A stretch of 7,082 nucleotides of DNA from NCBI GenBank assembly GCA_031285365.1, contig JAITWP010000115.1, forward strand, positions 1 to 7,082, written 5' to 3'. This document shows, in pieces, positions 1 through 5,641 of the stretch; the stretch's first letter is position 1; each line of letters starts with the position of its first letter. Made by a program: the position numbers and the translations under genes. This DNA is from Azoarcus sp. (GTDB taxonomy: Bacteria; Pseudomonadota; Gammaproteobacteria; Burkholderiales; Rhodocyclaceae). The notes under the pieces are model-generated. The model saw only the letters and a program-made list of their open reading frames with translations. It had not been told where the DNA came from and did not search any database.

Positions 1-218
1 TCACCTTCAACAGCATGGACGACTTCAAACCGGGTGCAATCGCCAGGAATGTCGAACCGCTCAACCAACTCCTCCAGGCCCGCACCGAACTGAACAATCT
101 GCTGACCTACATGGACGGCAAGACCGGCGCGGAAAACCTGCTCGGTGACGTGCTACAGGATCCGACGCTGCTCAAGTCCCTTGCAAGCGTTCCCGCCAAT
201 AACAAACAGGAAGACTGA
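1..218 (+). CDS. tssB: TssB, type VI secretion sheath small subunit (C-terminal part)
   Basis: The gene is cut by the left edge; only the last 71 residues are visible, with the frame entering at base 3. The product is the small sheath protein (TssB/ImpB/VipA), which assembles with TssC into the contractile cytoplasmic tube of the type VI secretion system. The visible part carries the family's conserved C-terminal blocks: a MDDFKPGAIA segment, then a helix rich in L and R (LNQLLQARTELNNLL), then YMDGKTGAENLLGDVLQDP, and it ends in the short polar tail usual for TssB. The stop TGA (216-218) lies 5 bases before the tssC start, so the two are almost certainly one transcription unit, as in most T6SS clusters. 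An AGGAAG just before the TssB stop is the likely ribosome-binding site for tssC. The N-terminal half and any tssA upstream cannot be seen. Confidence 0.93.
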   Translation, partial: TFNSMDDFKPGAIARNVEPLNQLLQARTELNNLLTYMDGKTGAENLLGDVLQDPTLLKSLASVPANNKQED

Positions 219-223
219 CCGCC

Positions 224-1726
224 ATGCCCGTCACCAAAACCACCGAATCAAAGGCAGTCGCCACGTCCTTCGCTGAACAGACCGAATTCGCGGCCCTGCT
301 CGAAAAAGAGTTCAAACCCAAGTCGGAAGAGCAGCGTTCCGCCGTAGAATCGGCTGTACGCACACTTGCACAGCAAGCCATTTCCTCCGCAGTCACGTTA
401 TCGGGTGATGCCTACCGCACCATTGAGGCGCTCATCGCGGAAATCGACCGCAAGATGAGCGAACAGATCGATCAGATCATTCATCACGAAGATTTCCAGA
501 AACTCGAAGCGGCATGGCGGGGTTTGCATTACCTCGTAAACAACACCGAAACGGACGAAATGCTCAAGATCCGTTTCATGAACATTTCCAAGAAGGATCT
601 GCACCGCACCCTGAAGCGTCACAAGGGCGTCGGCTGGGACCAAAGCCCGATTTTCCGCCGCATTTACGAAGAAGAATATGGACAGCTTGGCGGCGCGCCT
701 TATGGATGTCTGGTGGGCGATTACTATTTTGACCATTCCGCGCCGGACGTCGAGATGCTTGGAGAATTGGCGAGAATAGGCGCTGCTGCACATTGTCCCT
801 TCATCGCCGGAGCCGATCCTACCGTGATGCAGATGAGTTCCTGGCAGGAACTTGCGAATCCGCGCGATCTGACCAAGATTTTCGAGAATACCGAATACGC
901 GCCTTGGCGTAGCCTGCGCGAATCGGAGGACTCGCGCTACATCGGATTGGCCATGCCGCGCTTCCTTGGTCGCATGCCCTATGGCATCAAAACCAACCCG
1001 ATCGACGAGTTCAATTTCGAGGAAGATACCGGCGGATCGGATCACCATCGTTACCTGTGGATCAACGCCGCCTATGCAATGGCGACGAACATCAACCGCA
1101 GTTTCAAGATGTATGGCTGGTCGACGGCGATCCGTGGGGTCGAGTCCGGCGGCGTGGTCGAGAATCTGCCCTGCCACACCTTCCCGACCGACGATGGCGG
1201 CGTAGACATGAAATGCCCGACCGAAATCGCCATTTCAGACCGTCGCGAAGCCGAACTGGCCAAGAACGGTTTCATGCCGCTGATTCATCGCAAGCATACC
1301 GATTCTGCCGCGTTCATCGGGGCGCAAAGCCTGCAAAAACCCGCCGAATTCCATGATCCGGACGCCACGGCCAATGCAAACCTGTCCGCGCGGCTTCCCT
1401 ATCTGTTCGCCTGCTGCCGCTTTGCCCATTACCTCAAGTGCATCGTGCGCGACAAGATCGGTTCTTTCAGGGAACGTACGGACGTCGAACGTTGGCTCAA
1501 CGAATGGATCATGCATTACGTGGATGGCGATCCTCGCAATTCGAGCCAGGAGACCAAGGCTCGCAAACCGTTGGCGGCTGCCGAAGTCGTCGTCGAGGAC
1601 ATCGAAGGCGATCCAGGCAAGTACAGCGCCAAGTTCTTCCTGCGTCCGCATTACCAGCTTGAAGGACTGACGATGAGTCTGCGCCTGGTTTCCAAGTTGC
1701 CGTCGGTCAAGGGGGCCAACGCGTAA
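224..1726 (+). CDS. tssC: TssC, type VI secretion contractile sheath large subunit
   Basis: This is the large sheath subunit (TssC/ImpC/VipB). With TssB it polymerises around the Hcp tube, contracts to drive the spike into a neighbouring cell, and is then disassembled by ClpV. The 500 residues are the usual full length. Conserved family blocks appear in order: HHEDFQKLEAAWRGLHYLV (87-105), PYGCLVGDYYFD (159-170), CPFIAGADP (191-199), YIGLAMPRFLGRMPYG (239-254), EEDTGGSDHHRYLW (266-279), TEIAISDRREAELAKNGF (333-350), the RLPYLFACCRFAHYLK stretch (390-405), and the C-terminal sheath-core block FFLRPHYQLEGLTMSLRLV (471-489). No signal peptide or membrane segment is seen, as expected for a cytoplasmic sheath. 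The start at 224 gives an AGGAAG about 10 bases upstream and a 5-base gap from tssB. The gene is followed at once by a terminator; hcp and tssE, often next in such clusters, are absent here, so this is the edge of the operon. Confidence 0.98.
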   Translation: MPVTKTTESKAVATSFAEQTEFAALLEKEFKPKSEEQRSAVESAVRTLAQQAISSAVTLSGDAYRTIEALIAEIDRKMSEQIDQIIHHEDFQKLEAAWRGLHYLVNNTETDEMLKIRFMNISKKDLHRTLKRHKGVGWDQSPIFRRIYEEEYGQLGGAPYGCLVGDYYFDHSAPDVEMLGELARIGAAAHCPFIAGADPTVMQMSSWQELANPRDLTKIFENTEYAPWRSLRESEDSRYIGLAMPRFLGRMPYGIKTNPIDEFNFEEDTGGSDHHRYLWINAAYAMATNINRSFKMYGWSTAIRGVESGGVVENLPCHTFPTDDGGVDMKCPTEIAISDRREAELAKNGFMPLIHRKHTDSAAFIGAQSLQKPAEFHDPDATANANLSARLPYLFACCRFAHYLKCIVRDKIGSFRERTDVERWLNEWIMHYVDGDPRNSSQETKARKPLAAAEVVVEDIEGDPGKYSAKFFLRPHYQLEGLTMSLRLVSKLPSVKGANA

Positions 1727-1743
1727 CACGCATCCCTTTGAAC

Positions 1744-1781
1744 AAAACCGCGTCGTACCGCCATGGTATGACGCGGTTTTT
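1744..1781 (+). terminator. Bidirectional intrinsic terminator between tssC and the DHH gene
   Basis: The inverted repeat has a 16-base left arm at 1744-1759 and a right arm at 1765-1780, with a 5-base loop (GCCAT). The arms pair throughout except for one position that is a G-U wobble in RNA. The core is ACCGCGTC/GACGCGGT, flanked by AAAA on the left and TTTTT (1777-1781) on the right, so a U-tract follows the hairpin on both strands. It begins 17 bases after the tssC stop and lies about 50 bases beyond the end of the convergent DHH gene, so it fits as a shared terminator for both. Confidence 0.9.
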
Positions 1782-1829
1782 GTTGTACGGAACCAGCCCG
1801 TCCACGCAAAGCGCGGATAACGGGAGATC

Positions 1830-2765
1830 TCAACCGTCGGCGTTGATCCGCGAGATCAGCACATTGAGCACGTCATCTGCCCTGTCGTTGTCGATCTGGC
1901 AGGTTCCCGCTGCTTCGTGCCCGCCACCGTCGTAACCGAGCATCAACTCACCCACGTTGGTTCTGCTGGAACGATCCAGGATGGATTTCCCGGTAGCCAG
2001 CACAGTGTTCTGTTTTTTTAGCCCCCACATCACGTGAATGGAAATGTTGCACTCGGGAAACAGCGCGTAAATCATGAAGCGATTGGTGGCATAGATGATC
2101 TCTTCGTCGCGCAGATCGAGCACCACCAGGTTTCTGTGCACGGTGGAGCAACGCTTGATCTGCTCCTTGGCCTTTTCGACGTGCTGAAAATAAAGATCCT
2201 TGCGTTCCTTGACATCGGGGAGTTCCAGGATTTCTTCGATGGTGTGCTGCTTGCAGTAACCGATCAATTGCATCATCAGGATGTAATTGCTGATGCGGAA
2301 CTCGTGGAAGCGCCCAAGTCCGGTGCGGGAATCCATCAGGTAATTGAGCAATACCCATCCCTTTGGATCGAGAATTTCATCGCGGGTAAACCTGGCACTG
2401 TCCGCCTTGTCGACGGCTTCCATCATCTCTTCGGAGATGTTGGGGAAGGTGGTCTTTCCGCCGTAATAGTTATAAACGACGCGGGCAGCAGATGGGGCTT
2501 CCGGATCGATAATGTAATTATCGTGTTTGCCGGGATTACGAAGGGTTTCCGAGAAATGATGATCGAACGCGAGATGCGCGCCGGGGACATAAGGCAGGTT
2601 GGTGGTAATGTCGCGATTGCTGATATGGATCAGGCCATCCTGCATGTCCTTGGGATGAACGAATTTGATTTCATCCAGTAGGTCGAGTTCTTTCAGAAGT
2701 ACGGCGCAGACCAAGCCATCAAAATCGCTACGCGTGACCAGACGGAATCGTTGCTCTTGGCTCAC
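1830..2765 (-). CDS. DHH/DHHA1-family phosphoesterase
   Basis: A 311-residue cytoplasmic protein of the DHH superfamily, whose members are metal-dependent phosphoesterases (RecJ, NrnA-like nanoRNases, GdpP, exopolyphosphatase-like proteins). Visible motifs: SDFDG (13-17, motif I aspartates D14 and D16), FDHHF (67-71, the name-giving DHH), EAVDKADSA (116-124, a further metal-binding aspartate region), and at the C-terminus GGGHEAAG (280-287), the DHHA1 substrate-binding signature. The substrate cannot be read from the sequence; a short oligonucleotide, cyclic-dinucleotide product or phosphate-chain substrate are all possible. I place the start at GTG (2763-2765), because GGAGG lies 5 bases upstream and the motif-I strand begins a few residues later. 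An upstream in-frame start at 2831 would add 22 residues with no family character. The gene converges with tssC across a shared terminator and lies downstream of the hydrolase gene on the same strand, 194 bases away, so it may have its own promoter. Confidence 0.9.
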   Translation of the reverse strand: MSQEQRFRLVTRSDFDGLVCAVLLKELDLLDEIKFVHPKDMQDGLIHISNRDITTNLPYVPGAHLAFDHHFSETLRNPGKHDNYIIDPEAPSAARVVYNYYGGKTTFPNISEEMMEAVDKADSARFTRDEILDPKGWVLLNYLMDSRTGLGRFHEFRISNYILMMQLIGYCKQHTIEEILELPDVKERKDLYFQHVEKAKEQIKRCSTVHRNLVVLDLRDEEIIYATNRFMIYALFPECNISIHVMWGLKKQNTVLATGKSILDRSSRTNVGELMLGYDGGGHEAAGTCQIDNDRADDVLNVLISRINADG

Positions 2766-2819
2766 GGGTGCCTCCGACAGAAAAATGCGTTTATGCTTAT
2801 TAGAACACGGTGTGCGCAG

Positions 2820-2956
2820 GGAATGACCCAAGGGCTGGCGTCACACTGAGTAACTGGTCACATTGGGGGAGCGAATAATTGTCGCCCCGGCTGTGGTGTG
2901 TGCCCGAGCAACCACCCCACCCCTTCGGGGCATCCCTCCACGGAGTGGAATGACCC
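2820..2956. repeat. GC-rich intergenic stretch with small hairpins and a 10-base direct repeat
   Basis: The gap between the hydrolase and DHH genes (2766-2959) has no supportable gene. It holds GGAATGACCC twice in the same orientation (2820-2829 and 2947-2956), a perfect CCCC-TTC-GGGG hairpin (2920-2930) and a second one, TCCAC-GGA-GTGGA (2937-2949), just after it. Neither hairpin is followed by a T-tract on either strand, so they do not look like ordinary intrinsic terminators. The texture resembles REP-like or other short dispersed extragenic repeats, but family membership cannot be shown from one copy. Confidence 0.35.
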
Positions 2957-2959
2957 CGG

Positions 2960-3877
2960 CTAACCTTCTGAGCCAAGCAGAAAATCCCGGACAACCGCAA
3001 TCTGATCCTCGGACATCAGCATCGGAGCGTGGCCGATGCCGGGAAATTCGACGAGTTTGGCTCTAGGGCCGCGTTCGGCCATTTTCAGCCAGGTATCCCG
3101 CCTGAGCAAATCCGACTCCGCACCTCGTATCGCCAGTACCGGGTGACAAATGCGATCGAATGCGTCCCATACCCCGACATTGAACAGAATAGGCATTATG
3201 CGGAAGAGATCACCCAGACCAGGATCGTATGCAAAGGCATATCCTTTCTCGGCGGAGCGAACGCTGTGACGGGTGAGATGTTGCCATTGTTCGTTGGTGA
3301 GCGGCCCGAAGGATGCCCCTATCTGGCGTACATACCCCTCTGCGGCCTCCAGGGTTGGAAACGACGGAGCCTGCCCAACATATTGCCCGATGCGTCGCAA
3401 CGCTTCAGCAGTAATCAGCGGCCCAACATCGTTGAGCACCAGCCGACGCACGGGAGTGTGCGGTTCACCGGCAAGCAGCATGCCGATCAGGCCGCCCATC
3501 GAAGTACCGACCCAGTCGACGTGAGGTACCCCCAGCCTCGCAATCAGCGTGATCATGTCCGAGACGTAGAGCGGAAAGGTGTAATCGGATTTCGCCCTTA
3601 GCCAATCGCTGTTGCCACGCCCGACCACATCAGGGCAAACCACTCGATAGTCGGCAGAAAGCGCTTGGGCGAGTGCATCGAAATCCCGCGCATTCCGCGT
3701 GAATCCGTGGACGCAGAGCAGAACGTTCTGATTGTCCGGATCGCCCCATTCGGTATAGGTCATGCTGTGCAGTCCGCGCGGCCCCATACACAGGACGGCG
3801 TGCTCGCGCATGCCAAAATCCACGCGCGCAGCCGCAGCAGGTTTGAACAAGCGACGCAAAAACCCAGGAACAAACAT
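2960..3877 (-). CDS. Alpha/beta-fold hydrolase
   Basis: A 305-residue alpha/beta hydrolase, probably a cytoplasmic esterase or lipase-like enzyme; the substrate is not evident. The fold's landmarks appear in order: the oxyanion-hole HGFT (57-60) after a beta strand (NVLLCV), the loop CPDVVGRGNSD (81-91) typical of the family, the nucleophile elbow GTSMGG (124-129, Ser126), a lid-like region (about 150-240), the acid-bearing strand and loop AIRGAESDLL (Asp256), and the catalytic histidine in GIGHAP (His283). The likely triad is therefore Ser126-Asp256-His283. The N-terminus (MFVPGFLRRLFKP) is basic and amphipathic but not a convincing signal peptide. The start at 3877 has AGGAAG 9 bases upstream; an internal Met at residue 23 is a less likely alternative. 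It lies 67 bases downstream of the hemerythrin gene on the same strand, so co-transcription is possible but not shown. Confidence 0.92.
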   Translation of the reverse strand: MFVPGFLRRLFKPAAAARVDFGMREHAVLCMGPRGLHSMTYTEWGDPDNQNVLLCVHGFTRNARDFDALAQALSADYRVVCPDVVGRGNSDWLRAKSDYTFPLYVSDMITLIARLGVPHVDWVGTSMGGLIGMLLAGEPHTPVRRLVLNDVGPLITAEALRRIGQYVGQAPSFPTLEAAEGYVRQIGASFGPLTNEQWQHLTRHSVRSAEKGYAFAYDPGLGDLFRIMPILFNVGVWDAFDRICHPVLAIRGAESDLLRRDTWLKMAERGPRAKLVEFPGIGHAPMLMSEDQIAVVRDFLLGSEG

Positions 3878-3890
3878 GAAACGGCACTTC

Positions 3891-3906
3891 CTTTGTTGCT
3901 TTGTTG
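3891..3906. repeat. 8-base tandem duplication in the hydrolase leader
   Basis: CTTTGTTG occurs twice head to tail (3891-3898, 3899-3906). On the hydrolase's coding strand this reads CAACAAAG twice, ending right at the Shine-Dalgarno (AAGGAAG). A change in copy number would alter the leader just upstream of the ribosome-binding site, but two copies only may be chance. Confidence 0.6.
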
Positions 3907-3944
3907 TTATGTGAGTTACCCCGAGGCGCCTGTCTCAGACCAGT

Positions 3945-4346
3945 TCATATGACGCCCTTTTCCTTCAGAAAAGGTACGTAAGCCTTGTCCTCCCCGAGGA
4001 TATGCTTCACCAACCATGTCTGAAGGAACTCCAGCACTTCTTGCGAAACCTGTTCCCCCTTTTCAAACTTGAGCAATAATTCGAGTGCATGACGTGAGAA
4101 CTCATCGTGCCGCGCCCGATGAGCCTTTTCTTGCGGATAGCCGTGACGGTTGAACAGATCTTCTTCAGTAATGAAGTGGTTAACGGCGTAATCCACCATC
4201 CCCTCCAGGATATCCTTGAGTTCTTCCCGCTTCGAGCCGCCGAGTTCGTCGTATAGCCGGTTGGTCATGTCGACCAGCCAGCGATGCTGTTTGTCTATGG
4301 AATCAATCCCCAGCACAAATTCATCGGACCAAGCCATGAAGGGCAT
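3945..4346 (-). CDS. Bacteriohemerythrin
   Basis: A single-domain 133-residue hemerythrin, a four-helix protein that binds O2 at a non-haem di-iron centre. In bacteria such proteins carry or store oxygen, deliver it to oxidases, or sense it. All seven iron ligands of the family are visible with the right spacing: His21 (DKQH), His57 and Glu61 (HxxxE in NHFITE), His76 and His80 (HxxxH), His115 and Asp120 (HxxxxD in KHILGED). The N-terminal WSDEFVLGIDSID is also typical. No signal peptide, methyl-accepting or GGDEF domain is attached, so it is a stand-alone soluble form. The start at 4346 has AGGAG 6-7 bases upstream. It diverges from queD across 148 bases that hold an inverted repeat (4386-4398), and the hydrolase gene follows on the same strand. 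Confidence 0.97.
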   Translation of the reverse strand: MPFMAWSDEFVLGIDSIDKQHRWLVDMTNRLYDELGGSKREELKDILEGMVDYAVNHFITEEDLFNRHGYPQEKAHRARHDEFSRHALELLLKFEKGEQVSQEVLEFLQTWLVKHILGEDKAYVPFLKEKGVI

Positions 4347-4385
4347 TGCAATCTCCTCTTAATGACCGGAACCGGAAGCAACCCT

Positions 4386-4398
4386 GGGAACCGTTCCC
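4386..4398. promoter_or_regulatory. Inverted repeat between divergent hemerythrin and queD genes (possible operator)
   Basis: GGGAAC-C-GTTCCC is a perfect 6-base inverted repeat with one central base. It lies about 40 bases before the hemerythrin start and about 55 bases before the queD -10 box. It has no following T-run on the plus strand; on the minus strand it is preceded by TTTTTT. A regulator site is possible, but I do not recognise the consensus. Confidence 0.3.
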
Positions 4399-4429
4399 GG
4401 CAAAAAAGCATATGATAACCCTCCGAAGC

Positions 4430-4457
4430 CTGACTGGCGCGAGGGCGATGCTATAAT
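4430..4457 (+). promoter_or_regulatory. Sigma-70 promoter for queD with extended -10
   Basis: A perfect TATAAT lies at 4452-4457, preceded by TG one base before it (TGCTATAAT, extended -10). A weak -35, CTGACT (4430-4435, 4 of 6 to TTGACA), is 16 bases upstream. A start around 4464 would give a leader of about 30 bases, too short for a preQ1 riboswitch. Confidence 0.65.
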
Positions 4458-4494
4458 CCGCGACCCTATTCATGGAAGAGCATAGAAGAACATC

Positions 4495-4944
4495 ATGCGC
4501 ATCACTCGCCGCCTCGAATTCGACGCTGGTCATCGGATCCCGGATCATGACAGCCAGTGCCGACACCTGCACGGCCATCGTTATATGATCGAGATCAGCA
4601 TCGAAGGCAGGGTCGTCGACGCGCCAGGCAGTACGGACAACGGCATGGTGATGGATTTCGGCGAAATAAAACGCATTGCCTGGGAAAAAGTGGTCAGCCA
4701 GTGGGATCACGCGTTTCTTGTCTGGCGCGAGGACAAATGCGTGGTGGACTTTCTTGCCTCCCTGCCCAACCACAAAACGGTGATCTTCAATAGAGTTCCG
4801 ACAGCCGAAAATCTTGCCGCCGCCGCCTTCCGCATCCTTGATACCGCCTATCGCGATGCCTGCGGCGATACGCTACGCCTTGAACGGGTCAGATTGTTCG
4901 AAACCCCGAACTGTTGGGCTGACGCTACGCGCGAGGAGAACTGA
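4495..4944 (+). CDS. queD: 6-carboxy-5,6,7,8-tetrahydropterin synthase (QueD)
   Basis: QueD converts 7,8-dihydroneopterin triphosphate into 6-carboxytetrahydropterin, the second step of queuosine (tRNA modification) synthesis. It belongs to the 6-pyruvoyl-tetrahydropterin synthase family. The 149 residues cover the whole fold. Zinc ligands are His13 (FDAGHR), His26 and His28; the catalytic cysteine is Cys22 in the CxxxHGH motif that separates QueD-type enzymes from many relatives. Other family blocks are GMVMDFGEIK (50-59), the WDHAFL segment with Asp71-His72 (70-75), PTAEN (102-106) and the C-terminal substrate-binding Glu136 in LFETPNCWA. The ribosome-binding site is weak (AGAAGAA). queE, queC and queF are not adjacent. 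The gene has its own promoter and diverges from hemerythrin. No terminator is obvious after it. Confidence 0.95.
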   Translation: MRITRRLEFDAGHRIPDHDSQCRHLHGHRYMIEISIEGRVVDAPGSTDNGMVMDFGEIKRIAWEKVVSQWDHAFLVWREDKCVVDFLASLPNHKTVIFNRVPTAENLAAAAFRILDTAYRDACGDTLRLERVRLFETPNCWADATREEN

Positions 4945-5060
4945 GTTCGGTTTGACTGGGCACAGACTCATAAGGGGAAGCGACGAGAAAACTCCGTCTC
5001 TTATCGCGGAAAGATCCTAGTTTTCCATCGACCCACCAAGCAGCGCCTGTCTTGTCAGTG

Positions 5061-5327
5061 TCAGTTGGGATGGCTGGGGTGGCTTAGATGGCCCCCAATT
5101 CCTCTGGAAGTTCCGGGGGGAACGAACAGAACTGATGGCGACAACCCAAGCGCGCCAGCTAGCTTGCAGATGTTCCGCAGGGCGATATTGCGTTGCCCAC
5201 GTTCTACCCCGCCCACGTAACTTCGAGCCAGCCCGCTCTCCGAAGCCAATCGCTCCTGGGACCAGCCCCTGCTCTTTCTAATTTCACTTAACCGCAGCCC
5301 AAACTGGCTGCACGGATCGTTTGCCAT
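5061..5327 (-). CDS. XRE-family (Cro/C1-type HTH) small transcriptional regulator
   Basis: An 88-residue protein made almost wholly of one Cro/C1-type helix-turn-helix domain (about residues 9-66). The DNA-binding core is SQERLASESGLARSYVGGVERG (split as SQERLASESGL, 23-33, and ARSYVGGVERG, 34-44), followed by RNIALRNICKLAGALGLSPS, the usual helices 4-5. A short Gly/Pro/His/Ser-rich tail (about 70-88) has no known role. I chose ATG at 5325-5327 because GGGAG lies 7 bases upstream; an in-frame GTG at 5363 lacks such a site. Small stand-alone XRE proteins of this build include controller (C) proteins of restriction-modification systems, phage repressors and antitoxins; the sequence alone does not choose. 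It diverges from a 63-codon unknown ORF across an AT-rich segment holding a palindrome, an arrangement that fits autoregulation. No methyltransferase or nuclease gene is recognisable beside it. Confidence 0.88.
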   Translation of the reverse strand: MANDPCSQFGLRLSEIRKSRGWSQERLASESGLARSYVGGVERGQRNIALRNICKLAGALGLSPSVLFVPPGTSRGIGGHLSHPSHPN

Positions 5328-5423
5328 GAATTTTCTCCCGTAAAAGGTAACATCGCGGCCCACACAACCTTGCTGATCTGACGGGAGCAGGCATGGCGCA
5401 CACTATAGCCACCTAGCAAATCT

Positions 5424-5433
5424 ATTATATAAC
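5424..5433. promoter_or_regulatory. Overlapping divergent -10-like boxes between XRE gene and unknown ORF
   Basis: On the minus strand a perfect TATAAT lies at 5429-5424, facing the XRE gene. On the plus strand TATAAC (5428-5433) lies 7 bases before the ATG at 5441, so a transcript from it would be nearly leaderless. Neither has a recognisable -35 at 16-18 bases, which fits activator-dependent or repressor-overlapped promoters but also chance in AT-rich DNA. A further minus-strand TATAGT lies at 5408-5403. Confidence 0.35.
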
Positions 5434-5440
5434 TTAATCT

Positions 5441-5632
5441 ATGTGGATTTCCACAATAGACAAACTTAAAAATATTTCAGCGAAAGACGCCTATGAGGTG
5501 GGGTTTACACCAAAGGCAGATCGAGGGGAAGTGTATAAGCGCCCCTTGGACGTTTTCATGCCAAGTGAACAAGGTTTTGTGGCTACCCGGAGACTCTTTA
5601 CGGGCGTGCCACCTACCCTGGAGCGGGTTTAA
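5441..5632 (+). CDS. Hypothetical 63-residue protein or gene remnant, divergent from the XRE regulator
   Basis: I do not recognise this protein. It starts MWISTIDKLKNISAKDAYEV and ends LFTGVPPTLERV, is hydrophilic, and has no signal peptide, membrane segment, Cys/His cluster or repeat. There is no Shine-Dalgarno before the ATG, and an in-frame TAA lies one codon upstream; a TATAAC box 7 bases before the ATG would allow a leaderless mRNA. Its 5' part lies in AT-rich DNA while the 3' part has the window's usual composition, and its stop (5630-5632) overlaps the convergent stop of the methyltransferase gene (5629-5631). This suggests either a short real gene paired with the XRE regulator, or the first part of a longer gene cut off where the islet meets older chromosome. 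It could also be non-coding. Confidence 0.35.
   Translation: MWISTIDKLKNISAKDAYEVGFTPKADRGEVYKRPLDVFMPSEQGFVATRRLFTGVPPTLERV
5442..5455. promoter_or_regulatory. Perfect palindrome TGTGGA-TT-TCCACA (candidate XRE operator)
   Basis: A 6-base perfect inverted repeat with a 2-base centre begins at the second base of the unknown ORF's ATG and lies about 115 bases upstream of the XRE start. It is in the divergent regulatory segment, just downstream of the plus-strand -10-like box, where a bound dimer would block that promoter. Assignment to the XRE protein is inference. Confidence 0.4.
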
Positions 5633-5641
5633 CCCTGGAGC
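5615..5641. repeat. 10-base direct repeat straddling the end of the methyltransferase gene
   Basis: ACCCTGGAGC occurs at 5615-5624 and again at 5632-5641, 17 bases apart in the same orientation. The second copy encodes the last codons of the methyltransferase; the first lies just beyond its stop. It marks the boundary between the methyltransferase and the AT-rich islet, and could be a trace of insertion or slipped recombination. Confidence 0.55.

Noticed and set aside
398..1177. Long minus-strand ORF (259 codons) opposite tssC
   Set aside because: It is a shadow of the GC-rich tssC coding sequence; the plus strand encodes an unmistakable TssC and the antisense product has no family features or ribosome-binding site.
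2034..2681. Plus-strand ORF (215 codons) opposite the DHH gene
   Set aside because: Antisense shadow of a protein with clear DHH and DHHA1 motifs.
2800..3000. Short minus-strand ORF between the hydrolase and DHH genes
   Set aside because: It overlaps the hydrolase end, has no ribosome-binding site or family likeness, and its composition follows the hairpin-rich non-coding stretch.
3029..3601. Plus-strand ORF (190 codons) opposite the hydrolase
   Set aside because: Antisense shadow of a hydrolase with a complete catalytic triad.
4435..4451. Sigma-54 type promoter (GG...GC) upstream of queD
   Set aside because: The GG to GC spacing is 12 bases rather than the required 10, and a good sigma-70 extended -10 covers the same stretch.
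4458..4494. preQ1 riboswitch upstream of queD
   Set aside because: The leader from the predicted promoter is only about 30 bases and shows no stem plus A-rich tail arrangement.
4987..5025. GAAAACT/AGTTTTC inverted repeat after queD as a terminator
   Set aside because: Arms are only 7 bases, AT-rich, separated by 25 bases and not followed by a proper T-tract.
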